A stretch of DNA of 64,000 nucleotides from Nageia nagi. Lineage: Eukaryota; Pinophyta. The stretch covers positions 190,464,001 to 190,528,000 of the forward strand of contig JBITNC010000001.1 of NCBI GenBank assembly GCA_050084985.1, given 5' to 3'. Below are positions 22,873 through 35,007 of this stretch, in pieces; within the stretch, counting starts at the first letter, position 1, and each line of letters starts with the position of its first letter. The notes beneath the pieces were generated by a model, which saw nothing but the letters and a program-made list of their open reading frames with translations, did not search any database and was not told the DNA's origin. Position numbers and translations under genes: made by a program.

Positions 22873-24677
22873 TGTAATCCTTCAAAATCACACTTTAAGT
22901 TGGGGTAATACATTATCATTCTTTCATTCTTTTCACAAATGCTTTCTATTCTAATTCTATCCCCTTTGACATAAAATTTGACTTTGCTATAAGCTCTTAA
23001 TCTTTAGAAGTTCGAACATCATTAGTAACTAGTTGTTGTATATATAATCTAGCTATTGTATAAGTAAGTCTTTGTTTTAAATATTTTGCCTTCTAAAATT
23101 AAATATAAAGTGTCCAGAAGTTGTGTAAATATAAAGTGTCTAGGATTTATGTAAATACAAAGTGTCTAGGAGTTATGTAAATTCAAAGTGTTCAAGAGCT
23201 ATGTAAATACAAAGTGTTTGAGAGTTGTGTAAATACAAAGTGTCTAGGAGTTATGTAAATACAAAAGTGTTTGGGAGTTGTTTAAATACAAAGTGTCAAA
23301 GAGTTGTGTAAATACAACATGTCTTAAAGTTGTATAACTACAAAGTGTTTGAGAGTTATGTAAATAGAAAGTATTTGAGAGTTGTGTATACAAAGTGTCC
23401 AAGAGTTGTGTAAATACAAAGAGTTTAAGAGTTGTGTAAATATAAAGTGTCCAAGAGTTGTATAAAAATAAAGCATATGGGAGTTATATAAAAATAGGTC
23501 CAACATATCAAATAGATCCCATCAATTTTAAGCAATGATGTCATAATTTGTAGCTAAAATTAGTAGGTATTAGAAGAGAAAGTTCATCAATAAAGCTCAA
23601 AAAAATAGAATAAAATCTATCAAACTAAGGTAAGGGTAATGGGTAAGAAGTAACACATGGGTCCCCTTGATCTTAAGTGTTTAACCCTCAAGGCCCTACT
23701 AATGTGTCAACTCCAACTCATTTCCACATAATAGTGGTAGTTCCTTCTCAAAGTAAGTTGATATATTAATCACAAATCCCCATTACTTTATTCATTCATA
23801 ACTATAGTATGGATAATCAATAGTTGCAGAGAAGTAAATAGCTATCAACAAAGCATAGTAGCAGATCATACCTATCAAATTATAGATAAGTACTCATTCA
23901 ATCAACTATAATGCCATTTTTAATCAACTACAAGGCTAAAGAAGGAGCAATCAACAACATTTTAGAAGGATTATAGATCTATGGACATGACTATTTAGAA
24001 ATTACAAATTTCCAAATAGTCATGTTGTTGGTACTTGTTCACTATGTAATCTAACATAGTTGTAGTATTTACTGTGACTAGTTTTCTACGCTAGCCACAT
24101 TCAAAATATGTAATTATGTATATTAATGAGATATAACCACCCAACAATGGAGAAAGATATATAAATGGTAAATTATTAGAAATTAAAAAGGTCAGATATT
24201 TTAGCAAATTTGCCTAGATTTGTAAGATGCTTTCACATATGATAATACAAATAGACAATGCTTTGCCCTCCTATAATAAGTGGCTATTTATTGCTTTTAT
24301 GAATGTTATGTGTGAGATGTTTTCTTAAAATTATGGCTATTTATTATGATTATGAGACCCCAGGGGTAAGATAGCTTGCCATTCTTTATCCTAGCTATGG
24401 ATTGCTACTTGTACTGCAAAGGCTAGGTTGTATATTTTTTTATTTTAGTTTTAATTCAATTTTTTATCTCTTTCCTATAACTTTTTACTTTTTTATCTCT
24501 TTTCTATTACTTTAAACCTTCATAATAGATAGGAACAACCTATAATCTAGAGATTGAGTAGAATACCAACATGAGCACATTCCAACCACCTTCTATTCTC
24601 TCAAGGAACCTATTATTATGGGTAGTGTAGAACATGACCATACCAAACCCCTTAAAGTTACACTATACCAATCAATA
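22873..24677 (+). repeat. gypsy-2 5' LTR
   Basis: 1805 bp, begins TGTAATCC, ends atcaata (TA in place of CA). It matches 35008-36600 along its length. It contains a 26-bp minisatellite at 23106-23500, longer here than in the other LTR. About 15 bp after its end comes ttttggtatactctatggg, possibly the primer-site region, not assignable. Confidence 0.9.
23106..23500 (+). repeat. 26-bp minisatellite inside the gypsy-2 5' LTR
   Basis: About 15 copies of the unit aaagtgtctaggagttgtgtaaatac (period 26) with substitutions. Confidence 0.88.
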
Positions 24678-25069
24678 GTAGAAAGTTCTATTTTTGGTAT
24701 ACTCTATGGGACATAAACTAAATTCCATATTTAGCAATAGTAAGCATAGATAGGCTTGATAGCCATGTTTTGTGGGGTATTAATTATATCCTTCAAATAT
24801 TATAAGGTTCTTTTAACCTTACTAGTGACTCTACTATCAGCCAGTCAACATTTTGAACCTTGGCACCTCCAAAATGTAGACTTACTAGAAGTAGTGCTAA
24901 AAATTCTCTTAGATAGCTTAAATTCTAAGAGTTATTAGTTCCTCATAGGAGGACTAAGTGAAATACCTATCAAGTTGTATCCCTTATAGTCCCCTTAAGG
25001 GAAATCCCACTATTAGCAGTATTTGATTCAAACTCAAAGAATCCTTCACCTCCTACCTTTACTCCAAAT
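24678..25069 (+). other. gypsy-2 leader
   Basis: Untranslated leader between the LTR and gag; no frame. Confidence 0.5.
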
Positions 25070-26200
25070 ATGGCTCAACTAGTAGACTTTCCTACTTGGA
25101 ATAATGGTCATTCTTTAGTTGTTGCTATGAATTCCTCTGCTATACCTCAAGCAACTTTTAAAGTTTTACATAAGTATGATGGATTTGGAAAAATACCATA
25201 TGAACATTATCAAGATGTATCTTTGTTAGCTTCAATCTTTCATATCAGTGATGAAATTGTGATGACCATATTATTGTCATACTCTTTTGAAGGCAATGCA
25301 GTTGAATGGTTTATAACTCTCACCACCCAATCTATAAATTCATGGGGAGAGTTATGTCAGGATTTAATTAAAATATTTGCTATAGATGAAGATGATAGCA
25401 TGTTCCTTAGTCTTATAGCATGTATCAAAAGACATCCTCATGAGTCCATTAATGATTTTAATATCATATTTGAGAGAACATGGAAATCTATACCAGTAAG
25501 GATTAGACAAACAAGTGCATAAGCTCTAGTGTATTATAGGAAGGCCTTTCTCCTAGATAATAATATGCTTATTGTTATGTTAGGAGATACCTACCTAGAT
25601 GTTTACTAGATAGCAAAAACTTTTGAGAATACTTTGGTATCCTATAGAAAGATGTAGCCTAGAACCATTATGCCTTTATCTCCTAATTTACCTCCTAAAC
25701 AAGCTCTATAAATTTCTCATCCTAGATTTTTATCCTTACCACCTCCTTCCAAACCTATTGTTTAAAATTTGTTACCAACATTACCTACTCTTGCATCCAT
25801 TAGTACTAGTGTTGATCCTAAATTTCAAGAAGAGGAAAGAATAAGATAATTAGAGGTAACTATCAAAAATATCATTAGCAAGCTCATTCTATAAGAAAGG
25901 TAGAATTAAGGTTTTAATTATAGAAGATATGATAATTAGTACCAACCTAGATTGTAACCCAAGGTGAACTAGCCAGAATAGTTAAATGTTCTTAAAAAAA
26001 ATTGAGAATGTTATCATGACTAATTTTGTAAAAAGTGTTGTTTTAAGAATTGTAAAATGGTGTTCACCATGCTTAGCTCCTCATTTTCTAAATTCATGTG
26101 CAATTTATCAACATCAATGTCCAGGATTATATTCTAACCAAATGGTAGAATCTACATCAGATCCTACTACTGATCTCATAATGGTAAATTTTTAGCTTCT
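25070..26200 (+). pseudogene. gypsy-2 gag
   Basis: A stop-free frame of 150 codons starts at 25070 (MAQLVDFPTW). At residues 60-140 it holds SYSFEGNAVEWFITLTTQSI, then SWGELCQDLIKIFA and HESINDFNIIFERTWKSIP: the retrotransposon gag core. After a stop the frame continues (VYYRKAFLLDNN, TFENTLVSYRKM) to about 25850. Near 26065-26120 is KWCSPCLAPHFLNSCA, a Cys-Cys-His-Cys array that may be the nucleic-acid-binding knuckle (spacing one residue short of CX2CX4HX4C). Gag packages element RNA. Confidence 0.82.
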
Positions 26201-26679
26201 AAGATATGCTAAAAAATAGGCAAATTATGTTCAAACTAGAGCCACTTCTTTAATGGCTCCATAACAAGCCCAAGTTACTCAACAAGATTGAACATCTATT
26301 TTAGTACAACCTAAACCTAAGAAAGCTAAGGCTCCCTTATCTCAACCTTAGAATCAATAATATCAATTGCCCATCATATCTAAGTATTATTTCTCAAAAT
26401 TTGGATGATATTTTTTATTAGCTAGGTACTAATGTCCTCGCTAAAATAAACCTTGCTATAGTAAGAAAAGAAGTTCTAAAAAAGGAGATACCTATCATGT
26501 TGAGGTATCCTTTTATTACTAATTTTTGCAAAGAAAAGGCCACTCAATAGTTTAGAACATACCAAAAAGTATAATCAAGTAAGTTTGTCATATATGATCC
26601 ATATAATATTATGAATAGTGTCCCTTTAGATTCAATAGGTATAAGAAGACCTCCACAATTATTTTTTTCCCTAATATTA

Positions 26680-26850
26680 GAAGGTTAGGTAGTGAATAAT
26701 TGTATGATAGATACCAAAGCTATGATAACTATGATCCATAAAACTTTTTCAAATGAAATGAAACTATAAAGTGCAAGATGTATTGATGGTTTCATACAAT
26801 TGGATTCTTCCTCTGTAGATGTTGTTGGTAGTGTTAAAGAGTCCCTATAA
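26680..26850 (+). pseudogene. gypsy-2 aspartic protease (very decayed)
   Basis: The frame VVNNCMIDTKAMITMI is in the right place for the protease active site (normally D-[ST]-G-A). Here the Gly is Lys. The call depends on position between gag and RNase H as much as on the motif. Confidence 0.45.
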
Positions 26851-27249
26851 CTTTAAATTATTTTCTTGATATTTAAGTTATTCAAGATATCTTTGTGGTT
26901 AATCTTACACCTTTATTTACAATATGTCTTTTCAAAGAATTTACTGCTAAATAGGGAGGGTACTTAGCTTTAGACTATACTCATATTTTACTTTCCTTTT
27001 AAGAAAAATAAGTAAAAATTCTAAATGAGGGCACCAAAAGTGTTCATCTTAAGAAGATAATAGAACAAAACTCTATGAATGGTTCTTAGCTTATGGAAAT
27101 ATTTGAAAGGGACACACTTAGAGAATCACTATTAAAAACTAAAATTCTTTTAACAAATAATTTAAATTATCAAGTCATATATGCTAGCATGGGTAATTAT
27201 CATTTATATGAAGATACTTAATCAATATTAGTCATAGCTAAAAAATAAC

Positions 27250-27640
27250 ATGAGATATGGATAATTTACTTTGATGGATCTAGATGTTAGCATGGATGTA
27301 GTGCTGAAGTTGTATTCAAGTCTTCAGAGAGACATATGAAAAGGTTCTCCTTTAGATTCATGGATTTGTACAAATAATGCTGCTAAATATGAAACCCTTT
27401 ATTTAAGGTTATCTAAAACAATTAGTATAAGCATATGATGCCTAATTATCCATGGTGATTTAGAGTTGGTTATAAAGCAAGTCAAAAATCAAATCAGCGC
27501 AAAACATCATTATCTAAAGACTCACAAGAATAGAGTTTAGGATTTATTAGACTCATTCTTGGCTATCAATTTTATATCTATTCTTAGAAGGTACAACCAA
27601 ATAGTTGATGCACTTACTGGGAGAGGGGTTCAATATAATC
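27250..27640 (+). pseudogene. gypsy-2 archaeal-type RNase H, located upstream of RT
   Basis: The strand reads IIYFDGSRC, a stop, then HGCSAEVVFKSSE. After a frame change it reads TNNAAKYETLYLRL, IIHGDLELVIKQVKNQI, and ends LRRYNQIVDALT. Those are the DGS, TNNxAEYEAL, GDSxLVIxQV and E-x-N-x-x-A-D-A-L elements of the extra RNase H of Tat-type gypsy elements. In gypsy-1 the same domain lies after the first RNase H; here it comes before reverse transcriptase. At least two stops and one frameshift disrupt it. Confidence 0.85.
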
Positions 27641-28133
27641 TTGCTCATTATAAAAGAAGAGCTCTTGGAGTCAAAGTTCAATGTAGGACTTTAGTACTTG
27701 ATGCTACAAATTTTTGGCAAGTATTCAAATCTGATGAGCATATTACAAATTTCTCTTGGATGAAGTAGTGGCTCACACTTTTAGTATTCAGAAATTGCAT
27801 GATTATTTCTAAGAATTAGATGTTATTCAACTTATGAATAATGTTATACTAAAAGGATTACTCTCTTTTGAAAGACTATTTAATTTAGAAGATATCTAAA
27901 AGGCTAAATATTTGGCCATCCAAAAGGAGAATTATGTTGAGTTGAAAATAGAACCTGATAAATATATCAAAGTTGGTTCAAAGTGTTCAAGTGAAGAAAA
28001 AGTTATTGTGTCTCAAATTTATCATGAATTTTCAAAAGTAATTACTTGGAATTATGATGATCTTAAAACATATGATAAGAGTGTCATCCAACACATAATT
28101 GAGCTTGAATCAGATGCCAAACCATATAGGTAA
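27641..28133 (+). pseudogene. gypsy-2 linker and pre-RT region
   Basis: Open pieces end with EFSKVITWNYDDLKTYDKSV and IQHIIELESDAKPYR (to 28133), equivalent to the 'F..VFAW...DMPGI....V.H.I' segment before gypsy RT. Confidence 0.7.
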
Positions 28134-28735
28134 AAATAAAGGCCAATCAAATCAAAAATAGAGCAAGCTATGAAATAAGAATTGATCAAGCTGCTTGATT
28201 CAAAAATTATTTATCCTATCAAGCACTCTTCTTGGATTGCAAACATAGTTCATGTTAGAAAGAAAAGTGGAGAAATCAAGCTGTGTTGATTTTATAAATT
28301 TAAATCAAGTATCTCTCAAAGATAATTATCCTCTTCCACCTATGGAGTAGATTCTATATATAGTAGCTGAAGCTTACTATTTTTTAATGATTAATGGTTA
28401 CTCAAGATTTAACCAAATCTAAGTGAAAGATGAGGATCAATATAAAATTGCATTTACAATAAAATGGGGGATATTTGCCTTCCAAAGAATGCCTTTTGGT
28501 CTTTCTAATGTGGGAGTTACTTTTTAAAGAGCCATGGATCATGCATTTAGTGAACTAATAAATAAAATTATACTAGTCTATCTAGATGATATCAGGGTGT
28601 TCTCTAGAATTGGAAAGGATCATCTAGATCATCTATAACAAGTTTTCAAAAGATGCATAAAATTTGGCATTGCAATAAATCTAAAAAAAATTAGTCTTTA
28701 TGGTTAATTAAGGAAAATTACTTAGCCACATTATT
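28134..28735 (+). pseudogene. gypsy-2 reverse transcriptase
   Basis: Segments in order: SSWIANIVHVRKKSGEIKLC, LNQVSLKDNYPLPP, FLMINGYSRFNQI, YKIAFTIKWGIFAFQRMPFG, and LVYLDDIRVFS near 28570-28605. The YLDD catalytic box is intact and the F-G-L-S-N fingers motif is present. Stops replace residues in at least four places (for example Gln codons changed to TAG/TAA) and there is a frame change near 28285. Confidence 0.88.
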
Positions 28736-28753
28736 TCAAAGGAAGGATTAGCA

Positions 28754-29290
28754 ATGGATATAGACAAAGTAAAAGCTATTGAAGCATTACCTTTCCCTTC
28801 CAACAAGAAAGCCTTGCAATTATTCCTTGGTCAAATTAATTTTGTTAAAAAATTCATTTATGATTTTTTAGAAATTATCTCCCTAATCACTTCAATTCTA
28901 AAAAAGGATGTCATGTTCTCTTGGTCAAGAGAAGCAAAAATAGCCTTTAAAAAAATTAAAAGAGCTATAATAGAAGTTCCTATGCTCGAAAATTCTGATA
29001 TGTCAAAAGATTTTATCATGTATACATATGGAGTAGATAGGAGCATTACTACAATTCTAGCATATAAACATAATAACAAAGATGAATATCTCATTGCCTT
29101 TCATAGCCAAACATTGCATCAACATCAGAAAAGGTACTCATTTATTGAAAAGCAAGTGTTTTTCATAATGAAAGGACTAAAAACATTCAAGCATTATGTC
29201 TCCCACAATAAAATATTTGTATTTACTATCCATTCAGATGTAAGAAATTATGTTATACAAGGAGATCTAGGTGAAGGAAAAGCTAGTTAG
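28754..29290 (+). pseudogene. gypsy-2 RT end and classical RNase H
   Basis: A stop-free frame of 178 codons. It begins with VKAIEALPFPSNKKALQLFL (RT thumb), continues FSWSREAKIAFKKIKRAI (connection) and DFIMYTYGVDRSITTILAY, with SQTLHQHQKRYSFIEKQVFF, the RNase H of gypsy elements. The usual D-A-S at the start of RNase H reads Y-G-V, so an active-site position is altered. This is the longest open stretch left in gypsy-2. Confidence 0.88.
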
Positions 29291-30680
29291 ATTACTAAAA
29301 TAATAGAATATGATATAGAAATTAAGCCAACCAAGATGATCAAAGGCAAGGATCTCTATGAAAATATAGCTAAAGCTTCACATATGATCATTGTTATAGA
29401 GGATGAACAATAACTCAATGAAGAAAGTGATTAGCTTAAGCAACTTATTTTTTATTTTCAAACTAGTAAATGTCCTCAAGCTCTAGACAAATTTCAAAGG
29501 AGGAGACTCAAGTTGCATGCCCTCAAGTTTATGATGATAGATGACTAATTGTATAGAAAAAAGTTTGATCAAACCTTATTAAGATGTGTGACTTATGATG
29601 AATCTTGGATAATATTGCATGAATTTCATTATGGATTCTTTGGTGAGCATTACAATAGACCAACTATAGTAGCAAAAGTATTACAAGCTAGATATTATTA
29701 GCCCACCATATTTCAATATTCATTCAATATTACCTAGGAGTGTGACAAATGCAATAGATTTATAGGAAAGAGAAGACAAGCTGCCATGCCTCTTAAACCT
29801 TTCCAACAATGGAGTATGGATTTCATTCATATTATAAATCCAAATTCCTTTGTAGACCATAAATTCATTTTAACTATGGTACACTACTTCACTAGATGGT
29901 CAAAAGTTATGTCATGTAAGAATGCAAATCACAAAGCAATGATAGAAATTATTAAGAGAATAATCACTTGCTTTGGAATCCCATAAACTATTATCATAGA
30001 TAATGATTTTATATTTATTAGAGCTAACTTGTCAAACTTTATTGTTGAATATGGGATATACTAGTTATTATCTTCAAATTATTACCTGTAAGGTAATGGG
30101 TTGGTTGAATTAACTAATATGAACTTAACCTAGATCATCAAAAGAATAATTGAATGGAATCCTAGATAATGGCACATACAATTGGACTTTGCATTATAGA
30201 TAGATAAAATCAACATTAAATCAGTAATCAAGACATCCCCATATGCACTTGTATATTGTAAAAGACCTATGTTGCCTATACATATTGAGTTATCAACATT
30301 GAGAGTCCTACAAGAAATGAAAGAACATAACTTCAAGCCACTATAATCTAGGTATAATCAACTCTTGAAATTGGAGTAATATCATAATAAAGCTTATGAG
30401 TTATTTTAGCATTACCAACACATTATCAAGAAATGGTTTGATAAAAAAAGCCTTCCTAGGTGAAGTTTCAACTAGGTGACATAATCCTTAAATGGGATGA
30501 GGAAAGAGCTAAGCATAGAAGACACCAAAAATTTGATTCTCTTTAGAGTAGGCCTTATATCATCAACCAATACATGAAAAGTAATGCATTTAGATTATAA
30601 TACATCATTATTTATTGAGAATTACTTATTTCTATTAACAAAATCTATTTGAAACATTACTGGGTGATAAAGTGATTTTG
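29291..30680 (+). pseudogene. gypsy-2 integrase
   Basis: LHEFHYGFFGEHYNRP with ECDKCNRFIGKR gives the H-H-C-C finger (29610-29765). The core has QQWSMDFIHIINPN, KFILTMVHYFTRWSKVM, ITCFGIP and TIIIDND, then GLVELTNMNLT, so D, D and E are all recognisable. The C-terminal part has GDIILKWDEERAKHRRHQKF, RPYIINQ and IYLKHYW (30475-30665). Stops occur throughout. It would insert the element's DNA. Confidence 0.88.
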
Positions 30681-31149
30681 TAATACCTACCACATGTTGT
30701 AAAGTGTAGATACTTTTTAAAAAAATTATTATTACACCTTCCAAGCATAGTTACTAAAAACTAGGTAGCTGTTAATGCTCAATATTAAAAACATGATCTA
30801 GAGCTAATGCTAGTGCATTGCTCAATCATCAACTAAATAGGGTAGCATTTAAGGAAAGATTTCCTTGAATTTCATAAACTATCACATGGGTACCACAAAT
30901 TAAGTCTAGCATGCTTTGAGTTGACTCATCCAACTTATACCAGCTCAATTTATATAATGCATAGATCTTGATATCCCCAAACATTAATTGCCATTAATTG
31001 CTTTTTCACAAGCCTTGGACAAATAAAACTCCCTACATACCCTCTAACTCAACATAGCCATTTTTGAGCATACAAGTTTCTAGAGCATTCAAGCTTACAG
31101 ATTCTAGAGATGAGTAGAGTGAGAAGATATGGAATTGTAGGAGCTTTCA
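30681..31149 (+). other. gypsy-2 spacer after integrase
   Basis: Contains gene-free sequence with short stretches such as agcttacagattctagagatgag; no frame recognised. Confidence 0.4.
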
Positions 31150-34100
31150 TAATGTGATTATAGTCTCAAATGCAAACTAGAAGTTCTAAAAAGAGTGTTG
31201 ATACCATGGCAACTTCCCAATCTTCATCTACAGCTGAAATACAGCAAGTCAATACTGACCTAATAGCCATGTAAGAAGAGTATCTAGAGAATGCTCTAGG
31301 AGTAAATTGGACTAAGATAGGAGTGATGAATCACATTGATACATAGAGATTCAATCCCAATTGCATTCTTCTACAACACATGACACTTGAATAAGAGAAA
31401 TCACTAGCACATTCAAAGAAGGATGTCCTAATTAACTAGAGTGTAGCCTATTATATGCCTTATGAATCATTTACTTTCCTTGAGCTATTGTATTTGATGG
31501 TGCATAGACATAACTAGCAGGGTTATCAGATATGAATGTTTAAGAACCAAAAGGAGGGAGATGAATTAGATCCAAAGTTTGAAGCAATACTAGACTACTC
31601 CTTTAACTCTATTGTCCAAGCATTTGCTATCCCAACTAATTGTATCTTCCATGTAAAAAAATAAATTGATTTAAAAAGAGAGAATAATGACTTCTATGCT
31701 AACAAAGAAGAGATGATAAACTGGATTGGCAAGATATATCAGGATCATATAGTGAAACAACTATGCATAAGCTATGAGATAGCCCCATTTGAAGGAAAAA
31801 GGATAGAGAAGTGTTGCAAGTATTGGCAGTTATTATAGGAAAGAAAATCCAAATTAAAGTAGATAAAGCCATGGTATGTATGGCTTATAATATCATAGAG
31901 GCTCATGTTTGTTATGACTTTTTAGCTTCCATTGCTAATGAGATAAAGATATGTTTGTTTAAAATTGAAAAATTAGACTTTAGATATTTTTCATATCTTT
32001 GGTGGCTCTTGGCCCATCAAAATCTTGATAAACTTGTAGAGGCGAGGTTGCCAGTTTAGTTGGTGGATCCTAAAGCTATACTAATGCCAATTGACTTGAT
32101 TATCCTAGTTTTGAGTAAGTTGCATGGATCATACTATGAGTTTATGAATAGATTCTATGCAAAAATAGTGCAAATTTTGATTGGAAGAATCCTTAGTAGA
32201 CTATGTAAAAGTGCAATGCAGGAGCTATAGGGAGAAAATAAAGTTAATGATTGGTACTTTCTAAAAGATCACATCATGATAATGAGGTATGGGTATTTTG
32301 AAAACCTCTTTTTATTACCCAAATATGTAACCCTTCAATTGTATTCAATAGAGATGGGAAGGCAAATTTGTACCATAGAGACCAAGTATGGGTCTGGGGG
32401 TAGTTTTAAATCTATTATAGATATACCATCTTCTATTGAAAATTTTACTCTTTTAGAAGTAGGTTGTAAAGATAGCATAGTAAAATTCCTTGTAAAAAAT
32501 TTCAAATTAGATATGGTAGAAGTTCCACGGATGTATGACCCTTTAGGAGAAATGACTAAAGTAATAAGGTCAAGTAAGAAGTGTCCAACCTTTGCCCATG
32601 AGTATAGACCTCATGTGGAATATTTTGTAAATAAAATTGAGTAATAAGAAGAAATTTACCTTGAGTGGGAGTTCACACATATAAACAAGGCTTGGATGGT
32701 CCTTAAGGGAATGAAAAAGTACAAGAACTAGGAAAATAAGAGGCAAGGTTTTTCCCTCAACCCAGAAGTACTTACCTAGTTAACAGGTTTTGGGTGGAGC
32801 CCCAATAAAATCCATTATTTTACAAAATTTAGATTTAAGTATAAAATAAAGATTCATCATATTGAGAGTGAATTATTTAAAAAATTTAAATATGATAAGT
32901 TCTGGGAGGCTAAATATGCTAAAGATCCTTTGCTAGAATTAGGCTAGCCTCTTCCTTCAAATTTTCAAGAAAAATCTATTATAAGCATGAGGCAAGCATA
33001 GATTGGATAGCCATCCAACTTAGTAGAGCTTGAAAAGAAGGGAGAATAGAATCCCTTAGATACTACCACAACTTTTTGGGAGTCTTCTTTGAAAAAAAAG
33101 GAGAATTCAAACCCTGCTAAGAAATAACAAACCCCATATAAGGATGAAAAACCTATTAAAAAGCCTTACACCACTTAGCCATGATCATAAAGGATTATGG
33201 CTCTACCTCTAAAAATCATAGAAGAAACTTTAGAGGTTGTGACAAAAGAGGTAAAATTTTTGATATAAAGGAATTGCAAGAGACTCAAGATGTAGATGTT
33301 GGTGTCCAATAAGAAGTCCTAGCATAAGAAGAAACCCCAAAAGAGGAATGCATGCAAGTTCAACAAGGTGGGGGGAATGTACTTGGAGCTAGTTGATCTA
33401 TAGTAGCTACACTTGAAGGTGGATTGAGCAATGATGGTGATGATGATGATGAATCTAGGAGGAAAAGAAACTTCAACTTAATGGATTAAAATGATGATGA
33501 TGATAAGATCATGGAGGAGGAAAAGAAAGAGATAGAAATTCAAGATTTTACACCTCCCACGCAATTAGAATCCATACAATAGGTCATGGCATCTACTTTA
33601 GGTGCAATTACTCCTTCCCATTCTTTAATTTCTATAGTTTCCTAGGAGGAGATTAAATCCATTTTTTTTACACAAATTGTAGAACCCATTGATTGGAAAA
33701 CTTTTTTAATAAACCTCCTATGCTTTCTAAGCAATAGTCAAGAATTTTGAGTAAAGTGATAGAAATATGAGATATTAAAATAACACAAATGTATTTTAAA
33801 GAAGGACACTTGAATATTATTCCCGTATTAATAATTGATGTAAATATACAGAGGGCTCTGACAATTGACCAGTCTAGATTCCTTGTAAATACTTCAATGG
33901 TGGCTGGTAAAAGTCTTCAAAAAATGGAAAATAAGAAAAATTAAATAAATAATACATCAATTTAAGAAAGACTACTCCCTTAAAGATAAAGATAAAATAG
34001 TGGTCAGGTTGCAAAATAAAAATAAAGACTTGATTACAAAGCTTGATAAGCAAAAATTATATTTTTAAAAGAGCTTAACAGAAATAAAGGCTAAGTTAGA

Positions 34101-34960
34101 TAATCAAATAATACAAGATCTTAAAGCTCAAGTTACAGTCATAGATGCTCAAAAAGTCAAGCAAGTTGAGGTTGAGCTACAAACTATCATTATTGCTAAC
34201 AAAGTATTATTTAATGATAATTCAAAATTATTGCTACTCATAAAATATTTCAAAAAATCCTTAGTGGAACAAGTCAAAGACAAAATGGTGACATTATCAC
34301 ACTTGCATCTATTAAAAGAATATGCAATCCAAGCAATCAAGCAATTCAACACACAAACCACTTTCCATCAGCTAGCTCTAGATATTCTAAGGTTAGTTTT
34401 AGAGAAAATGTAGAGATAGTTAAGAGTCTTGATTGAGAAGGACATAGCAGCCATTACTTTGAGACCCATATAATTGTATTTAAGGAGGAATCGAGATGCA
34501 TGCAAACTCCAAAATTTAGTGTTCAACATGGACATTAGTAAGCACTAGCTTATAATAGAGCTAAGATTCATTAATAAATTTTATTAATTCTTTGATTGAA
34601 ATGAAAGCTCCCAGATTATGGGATGAATAGAATGTACAAGGTAGTGCTATGAGTTGGGTAGCCAATACCATTCCCTTGAGTAGTTCTTTTCTAATAAATA
34701 AATCTACAACAAATAAATGACCTCACTTAAGAGGCAATTACAAGATTTCTACACTCTGGGATGTTAGAGAATGTTTTTATGGGCTTCAAAGTAGATACTA
34801 TAAATATTCAAGCATCCCTTGTTCTATCACATGTTGATTTTCAAGATCTTAAAGATTTAAATAAGAAGATGCACCCATTCCTCCTACCAAAGCTGATTCC
34901 ACCACATGAGACCCATATCAGATCTACATCTAAACAAGCTATTGGAAGCAATAAGTAGTG
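31150..34960 (+). pseudogene. gypsy-2 post-pol coding region (unassigned protein with coiled coil)
   Basis: A long coding-like stretch follows pol in the same orientation. It starts near 31210 (MATSQSSSTAEIQQVNTDLI). It runs through segments such as DELDPKFEAILDYSFNSIVQ (31560-31640), a frame-changed open stretch at 31811-32059 and 32276-32644 (containing PSSIENFTLLEVGCKDSIV). A Lys/Glu-rich middle (33.0-33.6 kb) follows. The last part, 33990-34413, is a predicted coiled coil (LTEIKAKLDNQIIQDLKAQV, then VEVELQTIIIANKVL). I do not recognise the family. Large plant gypsy elements often carry an additional ORF here. It has no clear signal peptide or membrane segments, so an envelope is not supported. 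Confidence 0.55.
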
Positions 34961-35007
34961 TGTCCTATTCTCCAACAAGTGGAGACCTTAAAGAGCCATC
35001 AAAAGAT

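Noticed and set aside
23324-23506. Minus-strand open frame with LYLHNSW-type repeats
   Set aside because: It is the 26-bp minisatellite of the gypsy-2 LTR read in another frame; the same appears at 35209-35481.
31150-34960. Envelope-like gene in gypsy-2
   Set aside because: No signal peptide or membrane segment could be seen; coiled coil and charged regions only.
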